The notes under the pieces were generated by a model. The model saw nothing but the letters and a program-made list of their open reading frames with translations. It was not told the DNA's origin and did not search any database. A program made the position numbers and the translations under genes. From EB88 sp964658225 (GTDB taxonomy: Bacteria; Acidobacteriota; Terriglobia; Terriglobales; Acidobacteriaceae), in NCBI GenBank assembly GCA_964658225.1, contig CAZZYH010000001.1, positions 1 through 64,000 of the forward strand: DNA of 64,000 nt, written 5' to 3'. Below, piece by piece: positions 35,750-45,316 of this stretch; the stretch's first letter is position 1; each line of letters begins with the position of its first letter.

Positions 35750-38122
35750 TCACTGCGGAGTCCAATGCGGATGGCGGGTAAACAGGCCTCCCAGGTAGCC
35801 CAGCTGATAGACGAGAAAACTCCCAAAGCAGATGCTCACCAATCCTGATGCGAGGCCCAGATAGCGGCTGACCTGCGGCATACGGTCCCCTGCGTACACC
35901 AGCGGCAAGGACATAGCGGCCGTCATGCCCATCATGCCCAGCATGGTGCCTGCACCAAAGATGACCAGGTAAAGCATGGCCCAGAGAGGCGTGTGAATGG
36001 TCGACAGCACGAGCAGCGCGACCGCCGCCGAGCCCGCCAGTCCATGGACCAGGCCGATGGCCAGTGGACGCAGGCACTCGTAAGCACTTTCGAGCCGCAT
36101 CGTGTTCTTGAACCGGCCCGAACTGCCGGCTGCGGCCGCCAGGCTCAATACGTTGCCTGGCGAGGGCAGCGTCTTCGGCGCAAAGCGAACTCTGATCTTC
36201 TGCATCACCCCGGTTAAGTTCAGCATGCCCAGCAGAATGAGCATAAGCGCTACGCTGAACTCCATCGACAAGCCGATCCGTGGAGGAATCACGACGCCGC
36301 ACAGGATGATGAGCGAGCCCACCACAAAAATGGTGAGGGTGTGGCCCAAGCCCCAGAGTGTTCCGATCAAGGCCGCGCCGCGCAGGCTTCGCTGCCTGGT
36401 GACAATGGTCGAGATCGCCACCACATGGTCCGGATCGGTCGAATGCCGAATGCCGAGCACCAGGCCAAGTCCCGCAAGGAAGAGTGCGGTGCCGAGGTTC
36501 TGCTGGGAGAAGCTATGCGCGGTGAGCCCGGTGGGAGGCAGAGCGCGCGCGGCAATCGTCATGCCCAGGATGGTCATGCAGGCGGCCGAGGCGACAGGAA
36601 GCCACCGCCTGGTCAGCGGGCCATCCATCTGCAGCCGAGACATGAAGCGCCGCGCATAAACCATCAACAGCCCGAAGCCGATCAGGACTGAGGCCAGCCC
36701 CAGGCTGAACGAGGTGATCAGGAAAAAGCCAAAGCCGATCCGGTGCAGGGCAAACGCGCTGAGCAGCACGACCAGAGCCGCGGGGCAAGGAATGATGCCG
36801 CCCGTTATGCCGAGTACGACTAACTGCATCAGCGAGAGGGGCCTTGTCGCAGGCGCAGGCCTTGATGCTTCGGCCGCCTGCGTCTTCTTCGAAAAAAACC
36901 AATGACCGTGCATCTGGCCCGCAGCGTGTGTGTGCTCCAGATCTTCGCCGGTCCAGCGGCGCAGCAACATGTAGCTGCCAAGCGCAGCGATCGTGAGCCC
37001 GGAAAGCACCCCCAGCCAGGGGTAGAGCTGCTCAGGAAGGATGTAGCGCGACGCGTAAAGGGTGATAGCCCCGAGCGCGAACACGCTGGCCGTATGCGCA
37101 GCCGTGACTACCGCTCCGAGGAGAACCGCGTGCCCGGCCGTTCCTCTTGAGCCGACCAGGTAGGCGGCAACGATGGTCTTGCCGTGGCCAGGTTCAAGAG
37201 CGTGGAGAGCGCCAAGCCCGATCGAGATCACCGCGGCCGTAAACAGGAACCACATGCTCAGGTGTTGGGCGGTGACCAGTTCGGTGAAAGCGTTACGCGC
37301 GGTTCCCTGGCGATTGGCCTGCAACCGCATGGTGGCCGGCTGCGCCGGCCCCGCGCCGGGCTGCACGGCTTGAAACAAAGCACCGGCAGCTTGCAGATGC
37401 TGGGCATGGGGCGGTGCTGGCGGAGTCGCAAGGGGAGAGGGGCGGAGCCGCGCGGCTTTTTGCGGAACGGCATTGACAGGCGCATGGTCGTGGCTGATCG
37501 GCGGCAAAGGCGGATAGCTGAATCGCACCGAGGCCGTAAGAACCTGCGGCGGACTGTTCAGCATATCGGTAGGATAGTTACCCAGCTCTCCGCTGCGATC
37601 GAGGCTAGGTGCAGAGCTGCTCAGCAGAAGGCTGGAAGGCCCCGTCGCGATCACCTCTTTCCAGCCGGCATGGCCGGCATAATTGCCGTCCGAGTAGGTC
37701 AGGTTGCCAACCTTGCCGGTGCCCTGAGGGTAGGCTGCTTCGAACAAGTAGCCCAGCTTCATGGTGGGCAGCCCACCTGCGCCGGGTGGAAAGATGACGC
37801 CCTTTGAAACGATATGCAACGCCAGCGGTGCGCCATCGACGCGCAGGTCCAGGCGTCGGGCCAGCTCGGCGCCGCGCCTGCCTAGATAGAGCGCGATCGC
37901 GGCCGTGTCGCCGGGGGTGAGGTTATATTGTTGCAGCTCCTGGTAGGCCGGGATCTCGGCCAGATCGATAGCGTACTGTAAACGAATGTCGCGCGGGCCC
38001 AGCTCAATCTTCGAGTAGTGGTTGACGCTGAAATTTCCCATGGGATGGGCAAAGCCGACGCGCGAGCAAAGGAGCACCAGCGCGAGTAGAAAAAACCGGG
38101 CTGCCCAACGGTTACTGGGCAT
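35750..38122 (-). CDS. Fused NicO (RcnA-like) and NiCoT-like nickel/cobalt transporter
   Basis: A 790-residue membrane protein. A signal-like helix is followed by a periplasmic domain starting AHPMGNFSVNHYSKIEL (about 25-210), then a NicO/RcnA-type domain with GLGALHALEPGHGKT (303-315) and GGIIPCPAALVVLLSAF (441-457), split by a His-bearing loop (EHTHAAGQMHGH, about 396-407). A second transporter domain then has GIRHSTDPDHV (557-567), an HX4DH signature of NiCoT permeases (HoxN/NixA), and GLGHTLTIF (591-599). Two transporter halves in one chain are unusual. The ATG at 38122 overlaps the end of the upstream TPR gene by 11 bases, so the two are translationally coupled. The metal and direction of transport are not known. 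Confidence 0.8.
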   Translation of the reverse strand: MPSNRWAARFFLLALVLLCSRVGFAHPMGNFSVNHYSKIELGPRDIRLQYAIDLAEIPAYQELQQYNLTPGDTAAIALYLGRRGAELARRLDLRVDGAPLALHIVSKGVIFPPGAGGLPTMKLGYLFEAAYPQGTGKVGNLTYSDGNYAGHAGWKEVIATGPSSLLLSSSAPSLDRSGELGNYPTDMLNSPPQVLTASVRFSYPPLPPISHDHAPVNAVPQKAARLRPSPLATPPAPPHAQHLQAAGALFQAVQPGAGPAQPATMRLQANRQGTARNAFTELVTAQHLSMWFLFTAAVISIGLGALHALEPGHGKTIVAAYLVGSRGTAGHAVLLGAVVTAAHTASVFALGAITLYASRYILPEQLYPWLGVLSGLTIAALGSYMLLRRWTGEDLEHTHAAGQMHGHWFFSKKTQAAEASRPAPATRPLSLMQLVVLGITGGIIPCPAALVVLLSAFALHRIGFGFFLITSFSLGLASVLIGFGLLMVYARRFMSRLQMDGPLTRRWLPVASAACMTILGMTIAARALPPTGLTAHSFSQQNLGTALFLAGLGLVLGIRHSTDPDHVVAISTIVTRQRSLRGAALIGTLWGLGHTLTIFVVGSLIILCGVVIPPRIGLSMEFSVALMLILLGMLNLTGVMQKIRVRFAPKTLPSPGNVLSLAAAAGSSGRFKNTMRLESAYECLRPLAIGLVHGLAGSAAVALLVLSTIHTPLWAMLYLVIFGAGTMLGMMGMTAAMSLPLVYAGDRMPQVSRYLGLASGLVSICFGSFLVYQLGYLGGLFTRHPHWTPQ

Positions 38123-40859
38123 GACTGCTCTTTGCTGCGCTCGCGACCGTGGAGGAGGCAATGGGGGACGACTGGTGCAGCGTGGACAACTGCTTTGCAG
38201 CAACCTCTGCATAGCGCGGATGAAAGTGCGGATTGATCTCTAACGCTTCAGAAAGCTGGCTGGCAGCCCGCGCCTGCTGCCCTGCGCCTGCTGAGATCAT
38301 GCCGGCATGAAAGAGCAGCATGGAATCCTTGGTGCCAAGCCGCAACGCATGCGCCATCGCTTCATCGGCTTCCTTGAACTTCCCATTCTTGTAGAGCGAC
38401 CAGGCCAGCGCGTCCCAGGTGTAGAGATCGCTGCGCACCTCAAACTCCTTATGCGCCAGGGCCAACGACTCGTCCAGGTGCCGGTCATGGTCGGCGTAGA
38501 ACAGCGCTAGATCGCGGTTGTGCAAGACCTGGTTGATATGCCCCAGCCTTCCAATATATTCAACCAGCTTGTACTGCTTTTCTGCCTCATCAGGCTTCCC
38601 GGTTTTGGCATAAATGTCACCGAGCTCTGCAATGTAGATGGGCATCGGGATGACGCCGATCGCACTCTGGTAAAGAGTGATGGCTTGTGGGTACTTAGCC
38701 TGGCCTGCGCGTACCTTGCCCAGACCGGCCAGCGCGCGGTAGTCGCCCGGGTACACGGTCAGCGCGGTCAGGTATGCGTCGCCCGCAGCCTGCATCTCGC
38801 CTGCCTGGTAGGAAAACTCGCCCAGCTCATAGTAGAGCCACGCCAGGTTTTCGCTTGGCAGGTGCGCGGCAATACCTTCGCTCACCGCGCTTTTCATCTC
38901 CGCGATCGCAGAGGCGGTGTCCCCTGATACGAACCTTAGATAGGCCGCCCGCGTCTGCTGCGCATAAAGTCGGTGCACATCAGGCGCCGCTTCGTCCGCT
39001 GGCTGGAGCCGGGAATAGGCGATACTGGCCTTCTCGTACTCGCCCATGTCGGCATACGCATCGCCCACGATAGCAAACGCAGACAGGTCGCCCGAGCCAA
39101 GCGCAAGCGCTTTTTGCGCATAGTTGAGCGCATCGGCAAAGCGATGCTCCCCCATGCAGACCTCAGCCATGGTCTCAAGCGGCGCCGTCGCGGAGAGATC
39201 CGTACTTACCAGGTCAAGCGACCGGGTGAGCGCCTGCTCGGCGAGATCATAGTCCTCGACCTCGCCCGTCTCGCGTGCTCGCTGAAAGAAGGCTGCGCCC
39301 AGCCCGGAGTAGCCGGAGGCCTCCTGCGGGCGCGCCGCAACCTGACCCTGCATCTTCCTGATGGTCCGCTCCGTGGTGGTGGGACGTGGGATCAACAGCC
39401 CGCCCGGTAACTCGCCGGCATCGTGGACCAGCGCCAGTGCCGGGTTGGCCACCACCGGCGGCGTCAACAAAACAGGAGGCGCGTCAAGTACCGGGCTCGC
39501 CGGGGACGCGGTCGCCACCGTCACCGCCGGCGCCGGACGCGCGCCTCCTAATTCTTTGCCGGCTTGCACCGCATACAAAGAAGCGGGGTCCGCCGCGAGT
39601 GCAGACGCGAAGGCCCTCGCAGCCTCTCCCGGCTGGTTCAACTTCTGCGCGATCTCCCCCGCGTGCTCGTCCACCTGCGCGCTGTGCACGCCGACCGCCA
39701 GCGCCTTCTGTATCTGAGCGTTTGCTTCCGCGTACCTGCCGTTCGCGTAGAGCGCCCAGCCATAGGCATCGAGCGTCGCTACATCCTGGCGCACCGCGAT
39801 CTCTCGCTCGGCGACCCGCAAAGCCTCAGCCGCATCCGCCGCCGGTTGCCCGGGCAAGCCTGCGTCGAACAGGATCAGGTCGACATTGTCATTGCCAGGC
39901 TTGTCCAGGGCAGCGCGCGCTGTCTCTCGAAAGCGGGCGAAGGCGGAATCGGACTTGCCCGCCTGCCGCTCGGCAAGCGCCAGCAGGAAGAGCGTGCGCC
40001 CCTGGTTCGCATGCAGCGCACCCTCCTCGGCAAGCCGCCGCTCTAACAGCGCGATTGCCTCCTCCGGCCTGTGCTGCGCCAGGCGTACGCGGGCAAGATT
40101 TTCCTGGGTCGCCGGCGCGCCTGGGAACAGTTGCTCAGCACGCGCAAGTGTTTGCGCCGCCCGGTCCGCCTGCCCTGTCTCGAGCGCCACCACCGCGATG
40201 CGATTGGCGATCGAAGAGAGTTCTTCGGTCTCAACCGTTGGGGTTTCCGCGAAGGCCTGGTTGAGAAACTCAAGCGCCCCCGGCGCATCCCCGTAGGCTA
40301 CGCGCAACTCCGCGCCGAGCAGCAGGCCGGCCAAATTATTGGGACGCATGTTCAGCATCCACTGGGCCGCCGTCTCCGCGTCTGCATACTTGCCCAACGC
40401 CAAATCGGCCTCGGCCATGTAGCCGTAAACAGTCACGTCGTCGAGATTTTTCAGATTCAGCTGGCGTGCCTGCCTCAGTGCGTCGGAAAATTGTTCGCGT
40501 GCCAGCAGCAGCGCAACGCCTGCCTTCCGCAGCTGAAAGTCACCCGCGGACACGCCGAGCCCCTGCCCGAGCGCTGTCTCCGCCGCCCGATACCAGGCGG
40601 GATCGCCAGTCTCGCGAGCGCGGCGGATCGAGGCCAGCACCAGATCGGCATAGGCTTCGGCGTGCTTCGGGTCTGCGGCGATCTGCCGCTTGGCCGCCTC
40701 GATTCGCTTTTCTGCGGGGCTGGCTTCCGCGGGAACGGACGCGGAGGGCGCGGCAGGTTTCGCGGCCGCAGAGCCATGTCCGGCTTGCTCGTTCGTCTGG
40801 GCCAGCAAGAGAGGGGTCGCGACGCCGACTAGCAGCGCAAGTGTTGCAAGCTTCAGCAT
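38112..40859 (-). CDS. Large exported tetratricopeptide repeat protein (915 aa)
   Basis: Signal peptide MLKLATLALLVGVATPLLLAQ, then a linker and many TPR units in two blocks (about 60-460 and 520-900), for example AEAYADLVLASIRRARETGDPAWYRAAETALGQGLGV and YGYMAEADLALGKYADAETAAQWMLNMRPN. In the second block, AARPQEASGYSGLGAAFFQRARETGEVEDYDLAEQALTRSL repeats the layout of the start of the first, which suggests an internal duplication. It lies 124 bases after the DUF4331 gene and overlaps the transporter gene by 11 bases; it may act as the periplasmic scaffold of that set. Function inferred only from context. Confidence 0.85.
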   Translation of the reverse strand: MLKLATLALLVGVATPLLLAQTNEQAGHGSAAAKPAAPSASVPAEASPAEKRIEAAKRQIAADPKHAEAYADLVLASIRRARETGDPAWYRAAETALGQGLGVSAGDFQLRKAGVALLLAREQFSDALRQARQLNLKNLDDVTVYGYMAEADLALGKYADAETAAQWMLNMRPNNLAGLLLGAELRVAYGDAPGALEFLNQAFAETPTVETEELSSIANRIAVVALETGQADRAAQTLARAEQLFPGAPATQENLARVRLAQHRPEEAIALLERRLAEEGALHANQGRTLFLLALAERQAGKSDSAFARFRETARAALDKPGNDNVDLILFDAGLPGQPAADAAEALRVAEREIAVRQDVATLDAYGWALYANGRYAEANAQIQKALAVGVHSAQVDEHAGEIAQKLNQPGEAARAFASALAADPASLYAVQAGKELGGARPAPAVTVATASPASPVLDAPPVLLTPPVVANPALALVHDAGELPGGLLIPRPTTTERTIRKMQGQVAARPQEASGYSGLGAAFFQRARETGEVEDYDLAEQALTRSLDLVSTDLSATAPLETMAEVCMGEHRFADALNYAQKALALGSGDLSAFAIVGDAYADMGEYEKASIAYSRLQPADEAAPDVHRLYAQQTRAAYLRFVSGDTASAIAEMKSAVSEGIAAHLPSENLAWLYYELGEFSYQAGEMQAAGDAYLTALTVYPGDYRALAGLGKVRAGQAKYPQAITLYQSAIGVIPMPIYIAELGDIYAKTGKPDEAEKQYKLVEYIGRLGHINQVLHNRDLALFYADHDRHLDESLALAHKEFEVRSDLYTWDALAWSLYKNGKFKEADEAMAHALRLGTKDSMLLFHAGMISAGAGQQARAASQLSEALEINPHFHPRYAEVAAKQLSTLHQSSPIASSTVASAAKSSHAQ

Positions 40860-40983
40860 GCGTGATCAACCCAAAGAACGCGCTAGGCCACGGCTGCGCT
40901 TCGCGGGAGCGGGTAAGTCTGTCCGCGAAGCGCAGGCATGGAGTGGATCGTCAAGACTGCACCTAAGTTCGTGGGGAACTTAG

Positions 40984-42618
40984 CTACTGCACCGGGCAGG
41001 TGGTGTTTCCGCCCTGGTCTGCCGGGGGAACATCGCCTGCACTGCTGGCCACTGTCGGCTGCGCCCCGCAACCGACCTCAGACGGGTCGACATGCCGACT
41101 GTCGCGACCGCTGTAGGCGTAGTGCACGTAGGGGAAGGTCTCCTGCGTGGCTACGTCGGGAGCGTTCACCCCGTCGCCTATGTTGCTGTTCGGGAACTGG
41201 TCGTACTTGGCGCCGGCAAGAATGCCGCCGCCGACCACCCGCGCCGCGATGTCGACGACATCGTCGGTGAGCCGCCGCCCGTTTGGAAAGCCCGCGCCAT
41301 CGCCCCCAATCACGCCGAGGCGTTTCCGCTTGGTAAGCGCAGTCGGCGCAACACCGGTATTGAGGCGGAGCAGATCAGCGCCTGGGCCCGGAGGGGTGCC
41401 CGCAGCGGCGATCGGCGCCATGTAGGTGAAGAGCAGTTCGAGGTCCGTCCGCGGTGGCGGCGGAATGTTGATGCCATAGATGGCGTTGAAGATCCTGGCG
41501 ATCGTCGGGTCCGCGGCGAAGTTGGCGAACTGCAGATCGTTCTTGGGCTGCTCCATGCTCCAGCGATCCTTGTACCCGGTGCCGATGATCAACTCATTGA
41601 TCAAAGGATTGGCCAGGCGCTGCACCTGGTAGAACTGCCCACCCATCAGGGCTTCATCCGGGGAGCGGCGAATCGAGATCTGCGGACGCGATGTTGTCGC
41701 CCAGGATCCGATCGTCGCCTTCGGGTCAGTAGCGGCGTGTGTCTTCCCGTCACTGGTAAGCATGGCGATCGGAACCTCGATCGCGATGGTATTGACGTTG
41801 AAGCCCGAGACCGCGTTGGGCGCGATGTTGGTGCGGTCATCGGCATCCTGCGAAGCGCTCAGGACACCCGGCACGCCCGAGCCTGCGTTGGCCCGGAAGT
41901 TGAAGCTGTCGAAAGCAGCACCCAGATCGATGAAGAACGGATCGGCCACCGTTCCCGCGAAGACACGCATTTCAGACGCACCGGCACCACCGCTGAGGCT
42001 GTAAATTCCCTGCGCGGCCAGAGCATCGTAGTCAGGCATCGTACGCGAGCCGATATTGCTCGGCACGGCAAATAGATTGCTGCCACTTGCATTTGTAAGC
42101 TGGGTGGACTTGCCGTTCTTGATCATGGTAACGGTGTAGGTCTGGCGGACCCCGAGGCCCGCCGCTCCGGCTCCATCGAGCGAGGTGATGGCCGGAGGGA
42201 CGACGGCCGTACCCGGGGCTACGGGAGCCGGAGAGTTCGCAGGCGCATTGAGCCCGGCCCCGGCGCCCGCTGCCGAGGTAAAGAGGCTGGGAGCGCGATA
42301 CTGCGTGCTGAAGCGGATCTGAAAGGTGACGTCGGCAACCGCGTCAAACGTGTTGTCGACCTTGATCTCGTAAAGAACATTCGGGTCAAACGGGAAGTAG
42401 TTGGGACCGTTGCTCGGCTCGAGAAACGGATCGACGTTCATGATAAAAGTGACGCGGTCCGAGTGGTCATAGCTGACGAACGCGTAAAAGTCGGTGATGT
42501 CGGCGGCGTGATCGAGGGCGGTAATTGGCGCTTCGCGATGGCTCGAGGCAAATGACGCAGAGGGCGTCATACACATCAAGCTCATGGCCAAAGCAAGCGT
42601 AGCCGAGCGTTTCAACAT
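40984..42618 (-). CDS. DUF4331 family exported protein
   Basis: A 544-residue secreted protein. Signal peptide MLKRSATLALAMSLMCMTPSASFA, then the DUF4331 signature SSHREAPITALDHAADITDFYAFVSYDHSDRVTFIMNVDPF, and conserved later parts NTIAIEVPIAML, QVQRLANPLINELIIG and RRLTDDVVDIAARVVGGG. Family proteins are secreted and uncharacterised; the Asp/His-rich start (HREAP, DITDFYAF) would suit metal binding, an inference. GGGGAG lies six bases before the ATG at 42618. First gene of DUF4331 - TPR - NicO/NiCoT and divergent from a TonB receptor. Confidence 0.9.
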   Translation of the reverse strand: MLKRSATLALAMSLMCMTPSASFASSHREAPITALDHAADITDFYAFVSYDHSDRVTFIMNVDPFLEPSNGPNYFPFDPNVLYEIKVDNTFDAVADVTFQIRFSTQYRAPSLFTSAAGAGAGLNAPANSPAPVAPGTAVVPPAITSLDGAGAAGLGVRQTYTVTMIKNGKSTQLTNASGSNLFAVPSNIGSRTMPDYDALAAQGIYSLSGGAGASEMRVFAGTVADPFFIDLGAAFDSFNFRANAGSGVPGVLSASQDADDRTNIAPNAVSGFNVNTIAIEVPIAMLTSDGKTHAATDPKATIGSWATTSRPQISIRRSPDEALMGGQFYQVQRLANPLINELIIGTGYKDRWSMEQPKNDLQFANFAADPTIARIFNAIYGINIPPPPRTDLELLFTYMAPIAAAGTPPGPGADLLRLNTGVAPTALTKRKRLGVIGGDGAGFPNGRRLTDDVVDIAARVVGGGILAGAKYDQFPNSNIGDGVNAPDVATQETFPYVHYAYSGRDSRHVDPSEVGCGAQPTVASSAGDVPPADQGGNTTCPVQ

Positions 42619-42971
42619 GGTGGTCTCCCCGTACAGATGGTGCGATTCGCACAAAGCCCGAGGAAGCAAGTCGGGGGGAGAGTCACCTTGCCGGCAGAGA
42701 CTTGTACACTTCTAGTACGCGCAAGTCGCACAAAGAGAGTCAAAGCGTCCGCATATTTCTTTGTTCCAGCAGAAAGAGCCATGTTGCCGATGGAACCATG
42801 CCGGTCCCGGGCGCACCGCCTCCACACGGAAGCGCGCACGACACTCCCAGGCCCCACCCAAGATAATCGCTTTTTCATCGCAGCAGCGAACCTTACCGCC
42901 GGGTTGGCGCGTACTCACTCAGGGATGAGGTGCAGGTTGCGATCAGTGCCAAAAGGCCGGGAGTATCGAAC
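42619..42971. promoter_or_regulatory. Divergent regulatory region between DUF4331 operon and TonB receptor
   Basis: A 353-base region must hold both promoters. A small dyad, TTGTACACTTCTAGTACG (GTAC, 7 bases, GTAC; about 42702-42719), could be an operator, but it is short and unsupported by a second copy. Nothing else was recognised. Confidence 0.4.
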
Positions 42972-45161
42972 GTGCCACGCCGAGTAGCCCGGCCGGCTGG
43001 CCTTTTCCTGCTCCTGATCTTCCCCCTCCACGCCCGCGCGCAGCAGGACACTGTGACGTTAGAAGGCGAAGTGGTTTCCGCTCAGGGCAAGCCCCTCCCG
43101 GGCGTTGTGCTTTCCACCAACGGCTCGGCTGGCCGGCCGGTCGAGCCTTCAGGCCGCTTTGCACTCGCGCTGCCGCGCGGCCTCACCCATGTGGTTGCCC
43201 GCGCGGAACGGTATGCAAGCTTCCAGACTGACCTCGACCTTGAGGCAGACCAGACCCTGCATATCGAGCTTCGCGAAGATGAGAGTGTTACGGTTCATGC
43301 CCATGCCGACGTGCTTTCACCGGATCCCTCGACGACAGCCTACACGCGGGAGGATCTGCTCGCCGCGAACCCTGGGCGCGCCGGCGTTCCGTTTTCCATT
43401 CCCGGCTTTCCTGCTGAAACGGCTTCCGGCGGCATCAAGGCGCCGCAGTACTTTGCGCCCGGGGTGGCCGGTGACCACGGCGAGCCGATCGCCCAGTTCT
43501 TCCAGGTCGGCAACTTTCTCTTCCAGAACAACCTGACCGCGAACGCGCACGGCAACGGCTACGCTGATCCGAATCTGGTGATCGCGGCAACCATCGGCGG
43601 CGTCCAGGTTGACAATGCCGCCTTCAATGCGCGGTATGGCGATCACTCCATCAACCTCGCCGTCGATTACACCGTGCAGGACCGGCTTCAATCCTTCACG
43701 CAAATAACGAGCGACGGGCGGGATGGAGATATCTCGGCTGCCTGGTCTCGACCAAGCTCTCCGCATCCCGGCTGGGTTGCAGGCGAGATCTCGTTTGGCA
43801 ACGGCTTCTTGGCGCGTCCCGAAGAGCGTGAGCAGTACAAGCTCAATGCATTGCGCGGCTGGAGTACCGGCAACCACACTCTGAACCTCTTTGGAGACGC
43901 TTACTATGGCTTCTCCCGGGTGCCGGGACTCATCCCTCTGTTTACCCACGTGACCGACGACACGATTGATCTGCACCAGAAAGACCTCACGCACACAACG
44001 GTCGCGATCCTCACCGATAGCTGGAGGCCCTCAGAGCGCCAACTGCTGACTTTGTCAGCGTTCGGCCGCACCTACAGTCTGGCCCTCGATTCCGATTTCG
44101 GACTTGGGCAGATCGAGCAAAGCGAGTTTCGCACCGTGCAGGGTGCGAACGCGACCTACACCCATCGACTGGCCAGCCGCTTGACCGCGCTCGGCGGGAT
44201 CGACTATCGCCGCGATGCGCCGCGCAACCTCGACCTTGCGCATGCCGATGCGCAGGGCAAGCTCGTGCTTGTGACCAGCAACGATCTGACCATCACCGAC
44301 TATGGGCCCTTTGCAGCGCTCGAAGGCGAACTGGGTCACACCTTGAAAATGTATTTAGGGGTGCGCCGCGATCAGATCCAATTTGCCAATACAGACAAGC
44401 TGATGACCGCCAACTCATTCCTGCAGACGCCTGGCACGACAAGTCCCAAGGCTACGCTCAGCTGGGGCAAGGAGGATGGAGGCCCGCTGCCGCAGCTCTC
44501 TGTCAGCTTTGGCAAAGCGTTTCACGCCAACGATCCGCGCATCGGATCGGGCACCGGCCGCGGCGCGCTCATCATTCAATCGCGCGAGTACCAGATGATA
44601 GCCGCCAAAGTCATCGCAGGCACCGAGTTCCGGCTTACGCTCGCGCACCAGACCAACTCGGAGGAACTGGCCAAGATAGATCCTGACACCGGTCTGCAAC
44701 AAGACCTCGGCCCTTCCCTCAATCGTTACTTCACACTCATGGCGCGCCGCCGCTTCTCGCGAGGTTTTCTTGAAGCGTCCTACTCGCAAGCCAATGCCAC
44801 CGACCTCACCCTGCACCAACCGGTCCCCGAGGCCCCTCGCCTGATCATCGACTCCCTGGGCTCGATCGACCGGTTGCCTTTCGGCACGACTGCAAAAGCC
44901 GAGTACGAGTACGTGGGCGAGAAACCACTCGGGGACAGTTTTCACGCCCTGCCGCTCCAGGAGATTCGTCTCGATCTTGAGAAAGCCTATGCCGATGGAC
45001 GCTGGGTGCTCGCGGTCAATGGCCAGCTTGCCAGCGGCGCCACAGGGCAGACACTTGAGACCTTCGCGCTGCCGGGCGAGCCCGCTGCTTTCGAGCGCAT
45101 CGTCGGCGTTCCCGTGCGATCGTACGGCAGTATCTCACTACGCTACCAGTTCAAACGCTGA
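42972..45161 (+). CDS. TonB-dependent receptor (DUF4331-operon partner)
   Basis: A 729-residue outer-membrane receptor. The GTG at 42972 is preferred because GGGAG lies eight bases upstream and it gives a clean signal peptide, MPRRVARPAGLFLLLIFPLHARAQQ; a GTG at 42930 is the alternative. A short carboxypeptidase-regulatory-like domain (VTLEGEVVSAQGKPLPGVVLSTNG...GRFALALPRG) leads into an atypical plug (DESVTVHAHADVLSP, TREDLLAANPGRAGVPFSIPGFPAETASGGIKAPQYFAPGVAGDHGEPI) and a beta barrel ending YGSISLRYQFKR. Its ligand is unknown; divergence from the DUF4331/TPR/NicO-NiCoT operon suggests a metal or metal complex. Confidence 0.85.
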   Translation: MPRRVARPAGLFLLLIFPLHARAQQDTVTLEGEVVSAQGKPLPGVVLSTNGSAGRPVEPSGRFALALPRGLTHVVARAERYASFQTDLDLEADQTLHIELREDESVTVHAHADVLSPDPSTTAYTREDLLAANPGRAGVPFSIPGFPAETASGGIKAPQYFAPGVAGDHGEPIAQFFQVGNFLFQNNLTANAHGNGYADPNLVIAATIGGVQVDNAAFNARYGDHSINLAVDYTVQDRLQSFTQITSDGRDGDISAAWSRPSSPHPGWVAGEISFGNGFLARPEEREQYKLNALRGWSTGNHTLNLFGDAYYGFSRVPGLIPLFTHVTDDTIDLHQKDLTHTTVAILTDSWRPSERQLLTLSAFGRTYSLALDSDFGLGQIEQSEFRTVQGANATYTHRLASRLTALGGIDYRRDAPRNLDLAHADAQGKLVLVTSNDLTITDYGPFAALEGELGHTLKMYLGVRRDQIQFANTDKLMTANSFLQTPGTTSPKATLSWGKEDGGPLPQLSVSFGKAFHANDPRIGSGTGRGALIIQSREYQMIAAKVIAGTEFRLTLAHQTNSEELAKIDPDTGLQQDLGPSLNRYFTLMARRRFSRGFLEASYSQANATDLTLHQPVPEAPRLIIDSLGSIDRLPFGTTAKAEYEYVGEKPLGDSFHALPLQEIRLDLEKAYADGRWVLAVNGQLASGATGQTLETFALPGEPAAFERIVGVPVRSYGSISLRYQFKR

Positions 45162-45316
45162 GGCCCCCGAACACAGGTAGCTCGCCACGCTCCAGGCGCA
45201 CCTTCGTGCGGCCCTTCTGCAAGCGCCACGGCGGTAGCCTAGGCCGTCCTTCAGCGTAGCCGATCAGCGTGGGCACGGAATGGCCGAGCCGCCCGGCACT
45301 GGGCTCGCCATCTGCC

